Virus record (IMG/VR): IMGVR_UViG_3300009093_000029
Span: 1 to 23,491 of that record
Source: a virus
Direction: 5' to 3' (one strand)
DNA: 23,491 nt
Shown here: in pieces, positions 13,678-20,610 of the stretch
How positions within the stretch are numbered: position 1 is the first letter of the stretch
How the letters are laid out: every line of letters starts with the position of its first letter
Made by a program: the position numbers and the translations under genes
The notes under the pieces: generated by a model
The model's database searches: none
Seen by the model: only the letters and a program-made list of their open reading frames with translations
Told to the model about the DNA's origin: nothing

Positions 13678-13982
13678 GCTCGCTCAGCCTGGACGAGGTG
13701 AAACGGCGGCACGTCGAGCTCGTGCTGCTCGCAGTGCGCTGGAACAAGATGCAGGCGGCCGAGCTGCTCGCGGTCGATCGGCGCTCGCTTTACCGAATGG
13801 TCCAGCGGTGGGACCTCGTAAAGCGTGTGGCGACGGCAGAGGACGTGCCCGAGCTCGAGCGGCTTGGCTTCCTGGTCGAGCTCTCGGAAGGGGTGGCAAT
13901 CGTGCGCTTTGCCTCAAGCGACGGCGGCTCGAGCTCGCGCGTGGTCGTTGGCGCAAAGCACGCCCGCGGGGGTCACCCGTAG
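13674..13982 (+). CDS. Fis-type helix-turn-helix regulator
   Basis: A 102-aa product from ATG 13674. Residues 12-46 carry the pattern of Fis/NtrC C-terminal DNA-binding domains: a helix (HVELVLLAV), Asn-Lys then Gln-Ala-Ala-Glu-Leu-Leu, a turn, and DRRSLYRMVQRW as the recognition helix. The rest is a small beta-type domain. It is the last + strand gene before the control region and its 3' end overlaps a convergent - strand gene by 69 bases. It probably regulates one of the phage operons. Confidence 0.75.
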   Translation: MSSLSLDEVKRRHVELVLLAVRWNKMQAAELLAVDRRSLYRMVQRWDLVKRVATAEDVPELERLGFLVELSEGVAIVRFASSDGGSSSRVVVGAKHARGGHP

Positions 13983-14150
13983 AACGATCGGGTCGGTCTC
14001 GCCGCACTGCGCGCACTCGGCGGCGTACGGCAGGACCGACCCGCGGCGAGCTCGCTGGTAGCAGGCGAAGCAAAGCCCGTGGCGGGGCTTGTCGGTGAAA
14101 CGCGGGCAGCTCGAGCACGGCACCAATTGCTTCGCAAACGTCTTTCGCAT
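13914..14150 (-). CDS. Minus-strand protein with two zinc-ribbon sites
   Basis: A 78-aa product from ATG at 14150. Cys12/15 and Cys27/30 (GLCFACYQRARRG) form a first site like those in phage HNH-like and GLC-x-x-CYxR zinc proteins; Cys46/49 with Cys66 and His70 form a second. The pattern of Cys pairs supports coding on this strand. It starts 42 bases from an operator-like repeat (14192-14221) shared with the divergent gene at 14223. Its end overlaps the Fis-like gene. Role unknown; a regulator is plausible. Confidence 0.6.
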   Translation of the reverse strand: MRKTFAKQLVPCSSCPRFTDKPRHGLCFACYQRARRGSVLPYAAECAQCGETDPIVLRVTPAGVLCANDHARARAAVA

Positions 14151-14191
14151 GCGGCGGGTTCTCGCTCGAGCTCGAGCAGGCGGGCAAGAAA

Positions 14192-14221
14192 GTGTCTCAC
14201 GTGTTACGTTGCACGTGGAAC
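14192..14221. promoter_or_regulatory. Operator-like repeat, copy 1 (parS-like halves)
   Basis: A 30-base element identical in 28 positions to 14592-14621. It contains two inverted halves, TCACGTG and CACGTGGAAC, separated by TTACGTTG. It lies between divergent genes (starts at 14150 and 14223), as expected for an operator. The halves resemble the half site of parS-type sequences (TGTTTCAC). Confidence 0.65.
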
Positions 14222-14222
14222 G

Positions 14223-14438
14223 ATGACCGACGAAGAGCGCTTGATTGCTTTCCGTGCTCACGGCCACGACGTGCGCCTGCTGAGCGACGGCCGATTTGTG
14301 CTGAGGGTCAACGGAAGATGGTTCCGCGTGACAGGCGGCGACTTCGAGCGCCCGTCGCTCATCGCGTTGCCGCCACCTCCGCTCGAGCTGTTCGACGCGG
14401 AGCCATCACCATCGCCGCGCGGTTTCCGAGGTCTGTAG
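14223..14438 (+). CDS. Small protein next to operator repeat
   Basis: A 71-aa product from ATG 14223, which lies one base after the operator-like repeat and lacks a clear ribosome site, so it may be leaderless or use an upstream start. The N-terminal half has short strands (HDVRLLSDGRFVLRVNGRWFRV); the rest is Pro-rich. It converges on the 47-aa gene with 7 bases between. No family recognised. Confidence 0.55.
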   Translation: MTDEERLIAFRAHGHDVRLLSDGRFVLRVNGRWFRVTGGDFERPSLIALPPPPLELFDAEPSPSPRGFRGL

Positions 14439-14445
14439 GTGGGTC

Positions 14446-14589
14446 CTATGGGCGGGGAGCTTTCAGGCACCACGAACAGAGACGTGAGAAGACAGCCGCG
14501 CGGTCGTTCCACTTGCCGCACTTGAGGCAAGGTGCCTTGCGCTCGTTTGCTTTGTGTTCTCTTCTGGTGATTCGTCGGCTGCGCTTCAT
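14446..14589 (-). CDS. 47-aa minus-strand zinc-ribbon microprotein
   Basis: Read from ATG at 14589 to the stop at 14446. The product has an N-terminal basic helix (KRSRRITRREHK), then CLKCG and, after 14 residues, CSWC: a compact Cys4 ribbon. Its start sits two bases from operator-like copy 2. The organisation mirrors the 78-aa minus gene. Cys spacing is the main support; no ribosome site is clear. Confidence 0.5.
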   Translation of the reverse strand: MKRSRRITRREHKANERKAPCLKCGKWNDRAAVFSRLCSWCLKAPRP

Positions 14590-14591
14590 TG

Positions 14592-14639
14592 GTGTCTCAC
14601 GTGTTACGTTGCATGTGAAACAACGCGTGGTGTTTCACA
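14592..14639. promoter_or_regulatory. Operator-like repeat, copy 2, with extra inverted pair
   Basis: Bases 14592-14621 repeat copy 1 with two changes, and these changes make the right half GTGAAACA, an exact parS-type half site. A further perfect inverted pair, TGTGAAAC (14614-14621) and GTTTCACA (14632-14639), has a 10-base spacer. It lies between the 47-aa gene and the end of the ParB-like gene. A repressor or ParB-like protein probably binds here. Confidence 0.65.
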
Positions 14640-15201
14640 GCGAGCGACGCGCGCGCACGCGGCGTGGTCGAACGAGAGCAACGGCCGGACCGCGAGCACT
14701 GCCCTCAGTGGCCGCGCGCGGGAGCACCTTCTGCACGTGCTCCCATCCGGCGACTCGGAGAGCTTGCGAGAGGTCGAGCCCTTGCTCTGCGCCGGCGCGT
14801 TGCATGTAGTGCTTGAACTGAGGGTCCGCCCAAAACTGGATCTTGACGCTCTGCTGACCGCGCGTGTGTTTGGGCGCTCGGTTGCTCCGGAGCACGGGCA
14901 CATTTTTTTGAAGCAACGTGGCCACGTCGGCGACGCGCGCGCTGCACACGCGTGCCAGGTTGGCGATACCGGTGATGCCTTCGAGGCGAGCGCGCTCGAG
15001 CGCGCGATCCGGGTGCACGAGCCACAGCGCCGAGCAGACTTCTTCGACGGTGTGGAGCACTCGCATCGACGGGTGCACGAGCTCGAGCTCGGCGCAGAGC
15101 CGCTCGCGCTTTGCGCCGTCTACGACGTCACCCCTGTAGATGAGCATCGGTAGCACTGGACCCACAGCAATCAGACTCGCCCGTAATTCCCGCTCGTCCA
15201 T
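14635..15201 (-). CDS. ParB-like protein with C-terminal ribbon-helix-helix
   Basis: A 188-aa product from ATG at 15201. Residues 16-48 (LPMLIYRGDVVDGAKRERLC...) match the ParB/Srx N-terminal fold, with the G-D-V-V-D-G-x-x-R core at 24-32. Residues 118-161 (SVKIQFWAD...LDLSQALRVAGW) look like a ribbon-helix-helix DNA-binding domain. The tail is Arg-rich. This pairing suggests a DNA-bound regulator or partition-like protein, possibly using CTP as ParB does. No ParA is present. parS-like repeats lie at its 3' end and at 14192. A -10-like TATACT sits 12 bases before the start, implying a very short leader. Confidence 0.75.
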   Translation of the reverse strand: MDERELRASLIAVGPVLPMLIYRGDVVDGAKRERLCAELELVHPSMRVLHTVEEVCSALWLVHPDRALERARLEGITGIANLARVCSARVADVATLLQKNVPVLRSNRAPKHTRGQQSVKIQFWADPQFKHYMQRAGAEQGLDLSQALRVAGWEHVQKVLPRAATEGSARGPAVALVRPRRVRARRSL

Positions 15202-15212
15202 GGAATCCTGGG

Positions 15213-15218
15213 AGTATA
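15213..15218 (-). promoter_or_regulatory. Candidate -10 box for the ParB-like gene
   Basis: On the - strand this reads TATACT, a good -10 box, in the 68-base gap between divergent genes starting at 15201 and 15270. No convincing -35 is visible at 17 bases, but an A7 run (15223-15229 as T on the + strand) lies just upstream. The TTGACA at 15261 is too close to the + strand start to serve that gene. Confidence 0.35.
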
Positions 15219-15269
15219 GCGCGTTTTTTTGTGTGGCGCGTTTGTCGAGTGCGGATTCTCTTGACAAGC

Positions 15270-15653
15270 ATGAGCACCTCTCTACTGGCCCGAGCAACCG
15301 CAGCCCTCAAGGCGAAAGCCGAAGCGGGGAAGCGCGCGGCTCTGGCACGCAAAGAAGAGGGTGAACTGTTGCTCGCGGGAGCAGGGACGTTGGCCGGCAG
15401 CGGTGGCGCTGCGTTCATCGACACCAAAGGGAAGAATGGCGGTCCGCACAAGTTGTTCGCGAAGGACGACGGTACGGGCGGCATTCCTACGAATGCGGTC
15501 GTCGGTGGTTTGATGGCGGTCCCCGCGCTCGTGATCAAAAAGTTCCCCCTCAAGGGTCCAGCGGTTGCAACCGGCCTCAGCATGGTCGGTTCGGCGCTGT
15601 ACCGCTACATCGTCGACAAGCACGCGCAGAACGCCCAGTCGTCCTCGCACTGA
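15270..15653 (+). CDS. Small membrane protein, first gene of the virion-type operon
   Basis: A 127-aa product from ATG 15270. Residues 1-30 form a basic amphipathic helix rich in Ala, Lys and Arg. Hydrophobic, Gly/Ala-rich segments lie at about 33-50 and 72-90, and a third weaker one at 97-115, so it probably sits in a membrane. Small basic membrane proteins of this kind occur among virion membrane proteins of icosahedral membrane-containing phages, but also among holins. Divergent from the ParB-like gene. No family recognised. Confidence 0.75.
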   Translation: MSTSLLARATAALKAKAEAGKRAALARKEEGELLLAGAGTLAGSGGAAFIDTKGKNGGPHKLFAKDDGTGGIPTNAVVGGLMAVPALVIKKFPLKGPAVATGLSMVGSALYRYIVDKHAQNAQSSSH

Positions 15654-15661
15654 GTCGGCGA

Positions 15662-15698
15662 TCGCGCGCGCATGCGCCTTAGGCGCGAGTGCGCGCGA
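15662..15698. promoter_or_regulatory. Strong two-part hairpin before the capsid candidate
   Basis: TCGCGCGC (15662-15669) pairs with GCGCGCGA (15691-15698), and GCGCC (15674-15678) with GGCGC (15682-15686) around loop TTA; the four-base sides between can partly pair. There is no U-tract. In an 89-base gap before the beta-sandwich gene it could stabilise that mRNA, attenuate readthrough, or serve as a DNA structure for replication or packaging. Confidence 0.6.
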
Positions 15699-15742
15699 CA
15701 CCCCACGAGTCGCATACACAGTCCCATCACAAAGGCAAGAAA

Positions 15743-16255
15743 ATGAACGCAGCTTCTCTCGCCGATCGCATGCTCGGCAGCGTCGGCGATCCCAACATCC
15801 AACCCCACTACGTGGGCGATCCCAACATCCGACCGCGCTACGTGGGCGCGCCGGTGAACCTGGTCCAAGGCAACCCCAACGCGCCGATCGACTACTCGGA
15901 GCAGACCTACGTCGACGGAAACGTCACGTGGTTCGGCTTGGGCACGCAGGTGATTGCGGCGGGCGCTACGGCGGTCGTTGACAAGAAGCCGCTGCGGCCG
16001 ATGACGCCTCAAAGCTTTCGCATGCCGTCGACGACGCAGGGCTTGCTCGTGTCCCAGATCTCGATCTCGGGCACGAACATCTTTGCGGGTCAGGACGGCA
16101 CGCCTCAGGAGTTCTTCTCCGAGGTGAGCACGGCGCCGCAGCTGGTGTTTCCGACAATCAACGAGGCATCGGGCGTGCAAATCACGCTCATCAATCCGAC
16201 GGCAGCAAACATCACGTTTAGCGGCGCCTTCTACGGCACCGCGCTGCGTCGCTGA
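15743..16255 (+). CDS. Beta-sandwich protein, candidate major capsid protein
   Basis: A 170-aa product from ATG 15743, preceded by AAAGGCAAG. The N-terminus has two 10-residue repeats (GDPNIxPxYV). From residue 50 on it reads as one beta-sandwich: a GLGTQVIAAGAT strand, a PQSFRMPS strand, VSQISISGTNIFAG, a TPQEFFSE turn, FPTINEASGVQITLINPT and a final FYGTALRR. I recall similar single-domain proteins from uncharacterised phages, where N-rich strands and a PxxFSE turn recur. Position behind a strong hairpin suggests high expression. Capsid assignment is inferred, and the paralogues at 557 and 1207 are competing candidates. Confidence 0.78.
   Translation: MNAASLADRMLGSVGDPNIQPHYVGDPNIRPRYVGAPVNLVQGNPNAPIDYSEQTYVDGNVTWFGLGTQVIAAGATAVVDKKPLRPMTPQSFRMPSTTQGLLVSQISISGTNIFAGQDGTPQEFFSEVSTAPQLVFPTINEASGVQITLINPTAANITFSGAFYGTALRR
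15785..15844 (+). repeat. Tandem repeat of two 30-bp units
   Basis: Two adjacent 30-base units (15785-15814 and 15815-15844) with only a few differences, encoding GDPNI-x-P-x-YV twice in the N-terminal arm of the beta-sandwich protein; a partial third copy (VGAPVN) follows. The repeats probably form an extended docking arm. Confidence 0.85.
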
Positions 16256-16259
16256 GCTC

Positions 16260-16691
16260 GTGAACATCTGCACGGACATCGGCAAGGAGTGGCCAGACGA
16301 GTACGTCGCCTGGTTCGTGAAGTGCGCGATCGAAGGGTTCGCGCGCGGCTGCTTGCCGATGGCCCGTGTGTGGAGACTGCCGCCGCTCTACCAAAGCGGA
16401 ATTCGTTTTCAGCCCGAGCCCAACCACGGGACAGGTTCTGAGGAATTCGCGCTGCCCGCGCTCACTTTCGAGCGCAAGTGGGGCGACTGCGACGACCTCG
16501 TAATTTATCGCCTGTGGGAGCTCTGGTGCGCTGGCGAACCCGCTACGTGCGCGGTGATCTTCATCGACAACCAAGAGCACGTCCGCGTCAGGCGCGGACC
16601 GCAGCATCGCCCACGAGGGCACACCAACATTTGCCAGTGCGAGGGGTGCATTGAAGACCCCGCCGTCATCTGTGGAGCTCGAGCAGCATGA
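16260..16691 (+). CDS. Transglutaminase/papain-like fold protein
   Basis: A 143-aa product from GTG 16260. The segment KWGDCDDLVIYRLWELWCAGEPA at 73-95 matches the nucleophile helix of transglutaminase-like proteins, with Cys77 as candidate nucleophile. His107 (EHVRV) and Asp133 (IEDPA) fit the remaining triad. Phage proteins with this pattern occur near structural genes and may process or crosslink virion proteins. Several extra Cys (CQCEGC) lie near the C-terminus. The triad order is right, but activity is unproven. ATGA overlap with the next gene. Confidence 0.7.
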   Translation: MNICTDIGKEWPDEYVAWFVKCAIEGFARGCLPMARVWRLPPLYQSGIRFQPEPNHGTGSEEFALPALTFERKWGDCDDLVIYRLWELWCAGEPATCAVIFIDNQEHVRVRRGPQHRPRGHTNICQCEGCIEDPAVICGARAA

Positions 16692-17563
16692 ACACCGGAG
16701 CCAAAGTAGTTTTGGGCCTCCTCGCCGTTGGCGGGATTACGGCCCTCGTTTTCATGAGCGGCGAGCAGAAGGCGAACGCCGCACCGGGCGGACCGCCGGT
16801 CAAACCGCCGATCGTGCCGTCGCCTCCAGGAACGACGCCGATCCCGCCGTCGGGTGGCGTGGTCGTGGTGCCGAGTGGTGCGCCCGACTTTCCGCCGCTC
16901 ACGCAACCGCCGATCGTCGCGCCTCCGCCTTCGTCGAACATCCCGATCCCAGGCGGCGGTAGCATCAACCCGGGCACGGGCACCGCAACCATTCCGGGCC
17001 TCGGCACGGTGACGGTTCCGCCGCTGCCTGGAGCAGGCGCACCGAGCGCGGCGCCCGGGCTGCCCTCGTTGCCGATCCCGGTACCGGCGCCGACGCAGGT
17101 GCTGCCGGGACTCACGATCACGCCGGGGCCTGCGCCCGCACCAAGCGCGCCGCCTCAGTCGGCAGCGGAGCAGCCGACGACGGCGCCGGCAGACACCATC
17201 GCGACGGTGAGCGCGATGCTCGCTCGAGAGCAGTCGCCGCACTGGCGAATCATCCCCGAGCCGACTCTCAAGGCGTGGCAGGCCGCGCGCGGTCTCGTGG
17301 CCGATGGCGACTTCGGCATGGGCACTGCGCTGAAGATGGCGCAGGAGATCGGTACGCTGCCAATCATTCGCGGTTGGCCGAAAGGCAGCTACCTCGGCGA
17401 CGGCAAGCTCGAGAACTACAAGGCGAGCCTCGTCCAGATCGCGAACAGCGCGCCCGAGCCGCGCCGGAGTCAGCTCATGGCCGCGAGCGTACGCGAGCAA
17501 GGCCAGGGCTACGGCAAGACCGAAAAACCGATCGCAACCCTCATCACGCTCCAGGACGCGTAA
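16688..17563 (+). CDS. Membrane-anchored Pro-rich protein with peptidoglycan-binding-like domain
   Basis: A 291-aa product. Residues 1-33 are an anchor or signal (AKVVLGLLAV...ALVFM...ANA) nearly the same as that of the 22867 gene. Residues 34-165 are a Pro/Gly/Ser linker. The C-terminal domain includes LKAWQAARGLVADGDFG near residue 195, similar to the peptidoglycan-binding fold (Q-x-x-x-GL-x-x-DG-x-FG). It may span from the virion or inner membrane through the periplasm to the wall, helping genome entry. Enzyme residues are not visible. Confidence 0.78.
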   Translation: MNTGAKVVLGLLAVGGITALVFMSGEQKANAAPGGPPVKPPIVPSPPGTTPIPPSGGVVVVPSGAPDFPPLTQPPIVAPPPSSNIPIPGGGSINPGTGTATIPGLGTVTVPPLPGAGAPSAAPGLPSLPIPVPAPTQVLPGLTITPGPAPAPSAPPQSAAEQPTTAPADTIATVSAMLAREQSPHWRIIPEPTLKAWQAARGLVADGDFGMGTALKMAQEIGTLPIIRGWPKGSYLGDGKLENYKASLVQIANSAPEPRRSQLMAASVREQGQGYGKTEKPIATLITLQDA

Positions 17564-17567
17564 CCCA

Positions 17568-18971
17568 ATGACGATCCACACGCTTCGCGGGCTCGGCTGG
17601 GACTGGCGCCAAAACGGCGTGCTGCTCACCGTGCAGATCGACGATCAAAAGATCCAGGTGCTCGTGCCCTTGGATCGCGTCTTCCACGAGTTCTCGAAAG
17701 AGCTCGCGGCGGTGGGCTGTCCGCTCGAGCCGGCAGTCGGAGGCTACGTGACGGTGTCGGGCCTGTTCGGCTCGATCGCTCACGCGGTGAAGGGCGTCAC
17801 GCACGCGGTCACGCACAACGCGATCACGAACGCCGCGACCAGCGTTGCCAAGACAGCGACGAACTACGCAGAGCACGCGGTCGCAAACACGATCGGGCGA
17901 GTGCCAGTGCTGGGCGGTCTCGCAAACACCGCCATGAGCCTTGCGACGCTGCCGGCGAACGTGGTCAATCAGATCGCGAGCGGCGGTCGGCTCGACCAGG
18001 TGGCGCTGAGCTCGCTCAAATCGGCGCTGAAAGATGTGAAGGCGATCGCGCCGTACGCGCAGACCGTGCTGAGCATGGTTCCCGGAGTCGGGCAGGGGCT
18101 CTCCGGAGCGATCGGCGCGAGCATCGCGCTCGCTCAAGGGCAGTCGATCACGGATGCGCTGATGAGCGGAGTGAAGGGCGCACTGCCCGGCGGCGCGCTC
18201 GCGCAAGCTGCGTTCCAGATCGCAGCAGACGCAGCAGCGGGTCGACCCATCACCACGATCGCGCTCGACGCGCTGCCGGTTTCGCCGCAAGCGAAGCAGG
18301 CACTATCGCAAGGCGTGATGGCCGCGCGCGATCTAGCAAGCGGAAAAAACGTCTCGCAGTCGCTGCTCGATCACGCGCTGCACGCGCTACCGCCCGACGC
18401 GCAAAAGGCAGTGCAGATCGGGACTGCACTCGCGCACGCGCGGAGCCTCCAGTCGGCGGCGGGCACAATCGCGAGAGTGGCGCTGCCGGCAAGCGCGCAA
18501 GCCGCGGCCGCGGCCGCGGGACTGGCGTCGACCTACAAGGCGGGGATGGCCGCTGCGCAAGCAGTCAAGCTGCTCCCGGCGCACGTGCCACCGCCTCCGC
18601 ACCTGCTCGAGGCAATGCACAGAGGTATCGCCGCGAAGGCAACGATGGCCAAGGCGATCTCGATGGCGCAGCAGGGGCACCACGAAGCACGGCAGATCGT
18701 CGGCGCGATGACCGGACAAGTAGGGCCGGGCGTGCACCGCGGCTTCAAGCCACGTTACCACTCGCAGGGAGCGAGCTCGGCCGTGGTGAGCGGGCCGATC
18801 ATGCACCACCATCACCGCCACGCAGGCGGCATCCACGCTCGTTTCGAAAGCCACGTGGGGTGGCCGATCGATGTGCGCGCGTTTCGCGAGCTCGGGCGCA
18901 ACGGCACCTCAGGGCCGGCGCCCGAGCTCTCGTTCATGCAACGCCCGGGCAGCGTGTTCGCGTACCGCTGA
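17568..18971 (+). CDS. Large Ala/Gly-rich protein with hydrophobic helices and a His cluster
   Basis: A 467-aa product from ATG 17568. Residues 1-62 form a small beta/alpha head. Residues 63-350 are Ala, Gly, Val and Gln rich amphipathic or membrane-active helices (GLFGSIAHAVKGVTHAV and similar), a type I recall from phage penetration or internal proteins of unknown family. Near residue 412 there is MHHHHRHAGG, a natural metal-binding cluster. The C-terminus is a polar folded segment. It could form a pore or line the virion membrane for DNA delivery. Function inferred. Confidence 0.75.
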   Translation: MTIHTLRGLGWDWRQNGVLLTVQIDDQKIQVLVPLDRVFHEFSKELAAVGCPLEPAVGGYVTVSGLFGSIAHAVKGVTHAVTHNAITNAATSVAKTATNYAEHAVANTIGRVPVLGGLANTAMSLATLPANVVNQIASGGRLDQVALSSLKSALKDVKAIAPYAQTVLSMVPGVGQGLSGAIGASIALAQGQSITDALMSGVKGALPGGALAQAAFQIAADAAAGRPITTIALDALPVSPQAKQALSQGVMAARDLASGKNVSQSLLDHALHALPPDAQKAVQIGTALAHARSLQSAAGTIARVALPASAQAAAAAAGLASTYKAGMAAAQAVKLLPAHVPPPPHLLEAMHRGIAAKATMAKAISMAQQGHHEARQIVGAMTGQVGPGVHRGFKPRYHSQGASSAVVSGPIMHHHHRHAGGIHARFESHVGWPIDVRAFRELGRNGTSGPAPELSFMQRPGSVFAYR

Positions 18972-18980
18972 GGTGAGCTC

Positions 18981-19556
18981 GTGAACGGACCGAGAAACCC
19001 GTCGAATCCGATCCAGCAGCCGCCCGGCAGTCAGCCGTCGGGTGGCAGCGGTGCGGGTTACGTGCACGGCATTGGCCAGTCGCAAACGTGGAAGGCGGGC
19101 GAGAGCGACAGTCGTCCTGTGCTGGACACGGTGCGTGCGGATTGTCTCTGGCGCGTCGAAGTGTTCGGCACGAACGTGACGCTCACGGTGACGTGGGGAA
19201 CGATCAAACAGATCCAGCTCAACGACGTGCAGTGCCCGTTCGCAATGAGCATGCCCGGGCAGTGCACGATTTATGCGAAGCCGGTCAAAGTAGACGGGCT
19301 CTACGTCGGCGGAGAGGTGCTTTGCGCCGTCACGCCGGTGAGCTCGCCGGGGACTCAATTCGCGCGTGTGCTGGTCAGTGGAGCCCAGCCGCTGCCCCGA
19401 GAAGCCATGCGCTTTACCTCACTCGTCGCAGGCTCGACGGTGCTGCTCGGAAGCAGTGCCTTCGGTCCGGTGACGGTCGACAAGTTCGAAACCGTGGACC
19501 TCATTGCCGGCTCGAAACTCACGAACGGGACCGGTTACCTGGAGTTTGAAGCATGA
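18981..19556 (+). CDS. Beta-rich structural-type protein
   Basis: A 191-aa product from GTG 18981 with GAGGTGA just upstream. A Pro/Gly/Ser/Asn N-terminal arm of about 35 residues is followed by a beta-sandwich type domain (WRVEVFGTNVTLTVTWGT, FAMSMPGQCTIYAKPV). A flexible arm plus single beta domain is common in minor capsid and vertex proteins. No family recognised. ATGA overlap with the next gene. Confidence 0.72.
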   Translation: MNGPRNPSNPIQQPPGSQPSGGSGAGYVHGIGQSQTWKAGESDSRPVLDTVRADCLWRVEVFGTNVTLTVTWGTIKQIQLNDVQCPFAMSMPGQCTIYAKPVKVDGLYVGGEVLCAVTPVSSPGTQFARVLVSGAQPLPREAMRFTSLVAGSTVLLGSSAFGPVTVDKFETVDLIAGSKLTNGTGYLEFEA

Positions 19557-19879
19557 GCACTGCGCTAATCAAACAGCTCGAAGCCGCGCAAAAACGAGCC
19601 CGCAAAAAGGGCAAGAAGAAAGCCAAGAAAAAGGCGAAGCGCAAGGCGTCGAAAAAGCGCCGATCGCCAACCAAGGCTCAGATCATGGCCGAGCTGCGTC
19701 GTGAGATGCAGATCGCGACCTTCGGCCGTCCGGTGCGAAAGAAGGCGCACCGCAAGCCCAAAAAGAAGGCCAAGAAAAAGGCCACCAAGAAGAAAGCCAA
19801 GAAGCTCTCGAGAGCTGAGTTTCTCGAACGCATGGCCAAGGGCCGCGCGAAAGCCAAGCGCGCACGGAGCCGCAAGTGA
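19553..19879 (+). CDS. Lys/Arg-rich nucleoprotein-like protein
   Basis: A 108-aa product in which close to half of the residues are Lys or Arg. Two Lys/Ala tracts (about 14-40 and 62-83) resemble histone H1-like tails, separated by a short helix (AQIMAELRREMQIATFG). It would bind nucleic acid without sequence specificity. Within the virion-type operon, a role in condensing the genome during packaging is the best inference; ribosomal or host-chromatin binding is possible. Confidence 0.8.
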   Translation: MSTALIKQLEAAQKRARKKGKKKAKKKAKRKASKKRRSPTKAQIMAELRREMQIATFGRPVRKKAHRKPKKKAKKKATKKKAKKLSRAEFLERMAKGRAKAKRARSRK

Positions 19880-20184
19880 GCAAAAACGAGCTCGATCGCT
19901 ACTACGCGGCGTTGCGTCGAAGCGAGATGATCGGCCGGACGTTGGTGTGGTGCGCCATCGTCGCAGGCTTGATCGGAACCGGGCTCTGCATGGGCGTCGC
20001 GTGTAGCGCGCCGGCGCCGGCGCCGAAGCTGGCAAAAGCCGAAGGTGAGCTCTGCGCCGCGCGTGCGGCGTGGAAGGTGTTCGCCGCGGCAAACAACCTC
20101 GCGCCCGCTCCTGGATCGGAGCGCGCGAAACTCGAGGCAGCTGAAGACGCCCTGTGCGCCGTGCGCGCGGAGTCCAACCCATGA
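19876..20184 (+). CDS. Small single-pass membrane protein
   Basis: A 102-aa product from GTG 19876. Residues 1-20 are charged, 21-43 form a membrane helix (LVWCAIVAGLIGTGLCMGVA), followed by CSAPAPAP, which could be read as a weak lipobox, and a helical C-terminal part with two Cys. Likely anchored in the inner or virion membrane. Confidence 0.68.
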   Translation: MSKNELDRYYAALRRSEMIGRTLVWCAIVAGLIGTGLCMGVACSAPAPAPKLAKAEGELCAARAAWKVFAAANNLAPAPGSERAKLEAAEDALCAVRAESNP

Positions 20185-20552
20185 ACCTCGCCCCCATCGC
20201 AACGCAGATCGCACCATTCCTGGTCGATCAGTACGTACAAAGCCAAGTCGCCGCAGCGGAAGCCCGCGGCCTGGCCGGAGACGCTCTCGCCGAAGTGGAG
20301 CACAACGCGCGCGAGTTCGCGATCACGGTGTCCCAGGTGGTGACCGCGTCGCTCGAAAAGCAGGAAGACCCGGAAGCGAAGAGCAGATCGCGCTTCGTTG
20401 CGCACATCGCGGCCGACTTGCTGCGCGGCTGGCCCGGAGAGCCGACCGCAGCAGCAGCTCGAGAGGCGGTCGCGATCGCCAAAACGCTGGTGGACGAAGC
20501 CGAGCGCGTCTGCCGACCTCCCGCGCGCAGCGCGTCCCCGCCGGAGGCTTGA
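20181..20552 (+). CDS. Small helical protein
   Basis: A 123-aa product from ATG 20181, mostly alpha-helical with many Ala and Glu, ending in a Pro/Ala tail. The N-terminal segment (LAPIATQIAPFLVDQYVQSQVAAAE) is moderately hydrophobic. No motif. It closes the sub-operon before a 122-base gap. Confidence 0.7.
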   Translation: MNLAPIATQIAPFLVDQYVQSQVAAAEARGLAGDALAEVEHNAREFAITVSQVVTASLEKQEDPEAKSRSRFVAHIAADLLRGWPGEPTAAAAREAVAIAKTLVDEAERVCRPPARSASPPEA

Positions 20553-20610
20553 GCGCGGAGCGCGGAGCCGCTGCCGTCGAAGCATCGCACGTCGCCACTA
20601 GTTGAATGTG

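Noticed and set aside
15261-15266. TTGACA as a -35 box for the 15270 gene
   Set aside because: It lies only four bases upstream of the start codon, too close for a promoter serving that gene.
15785-15844. CRISPR-like repeat
   Set aside because: Two adjacent coding repeats without spacers.
16505-17629. Long - strand open frame (374 codons)
   Set aside because: Arg-rich, repetitive product opposite a well-supported Pro-rich + strand gene; stops are rare because of GC content.
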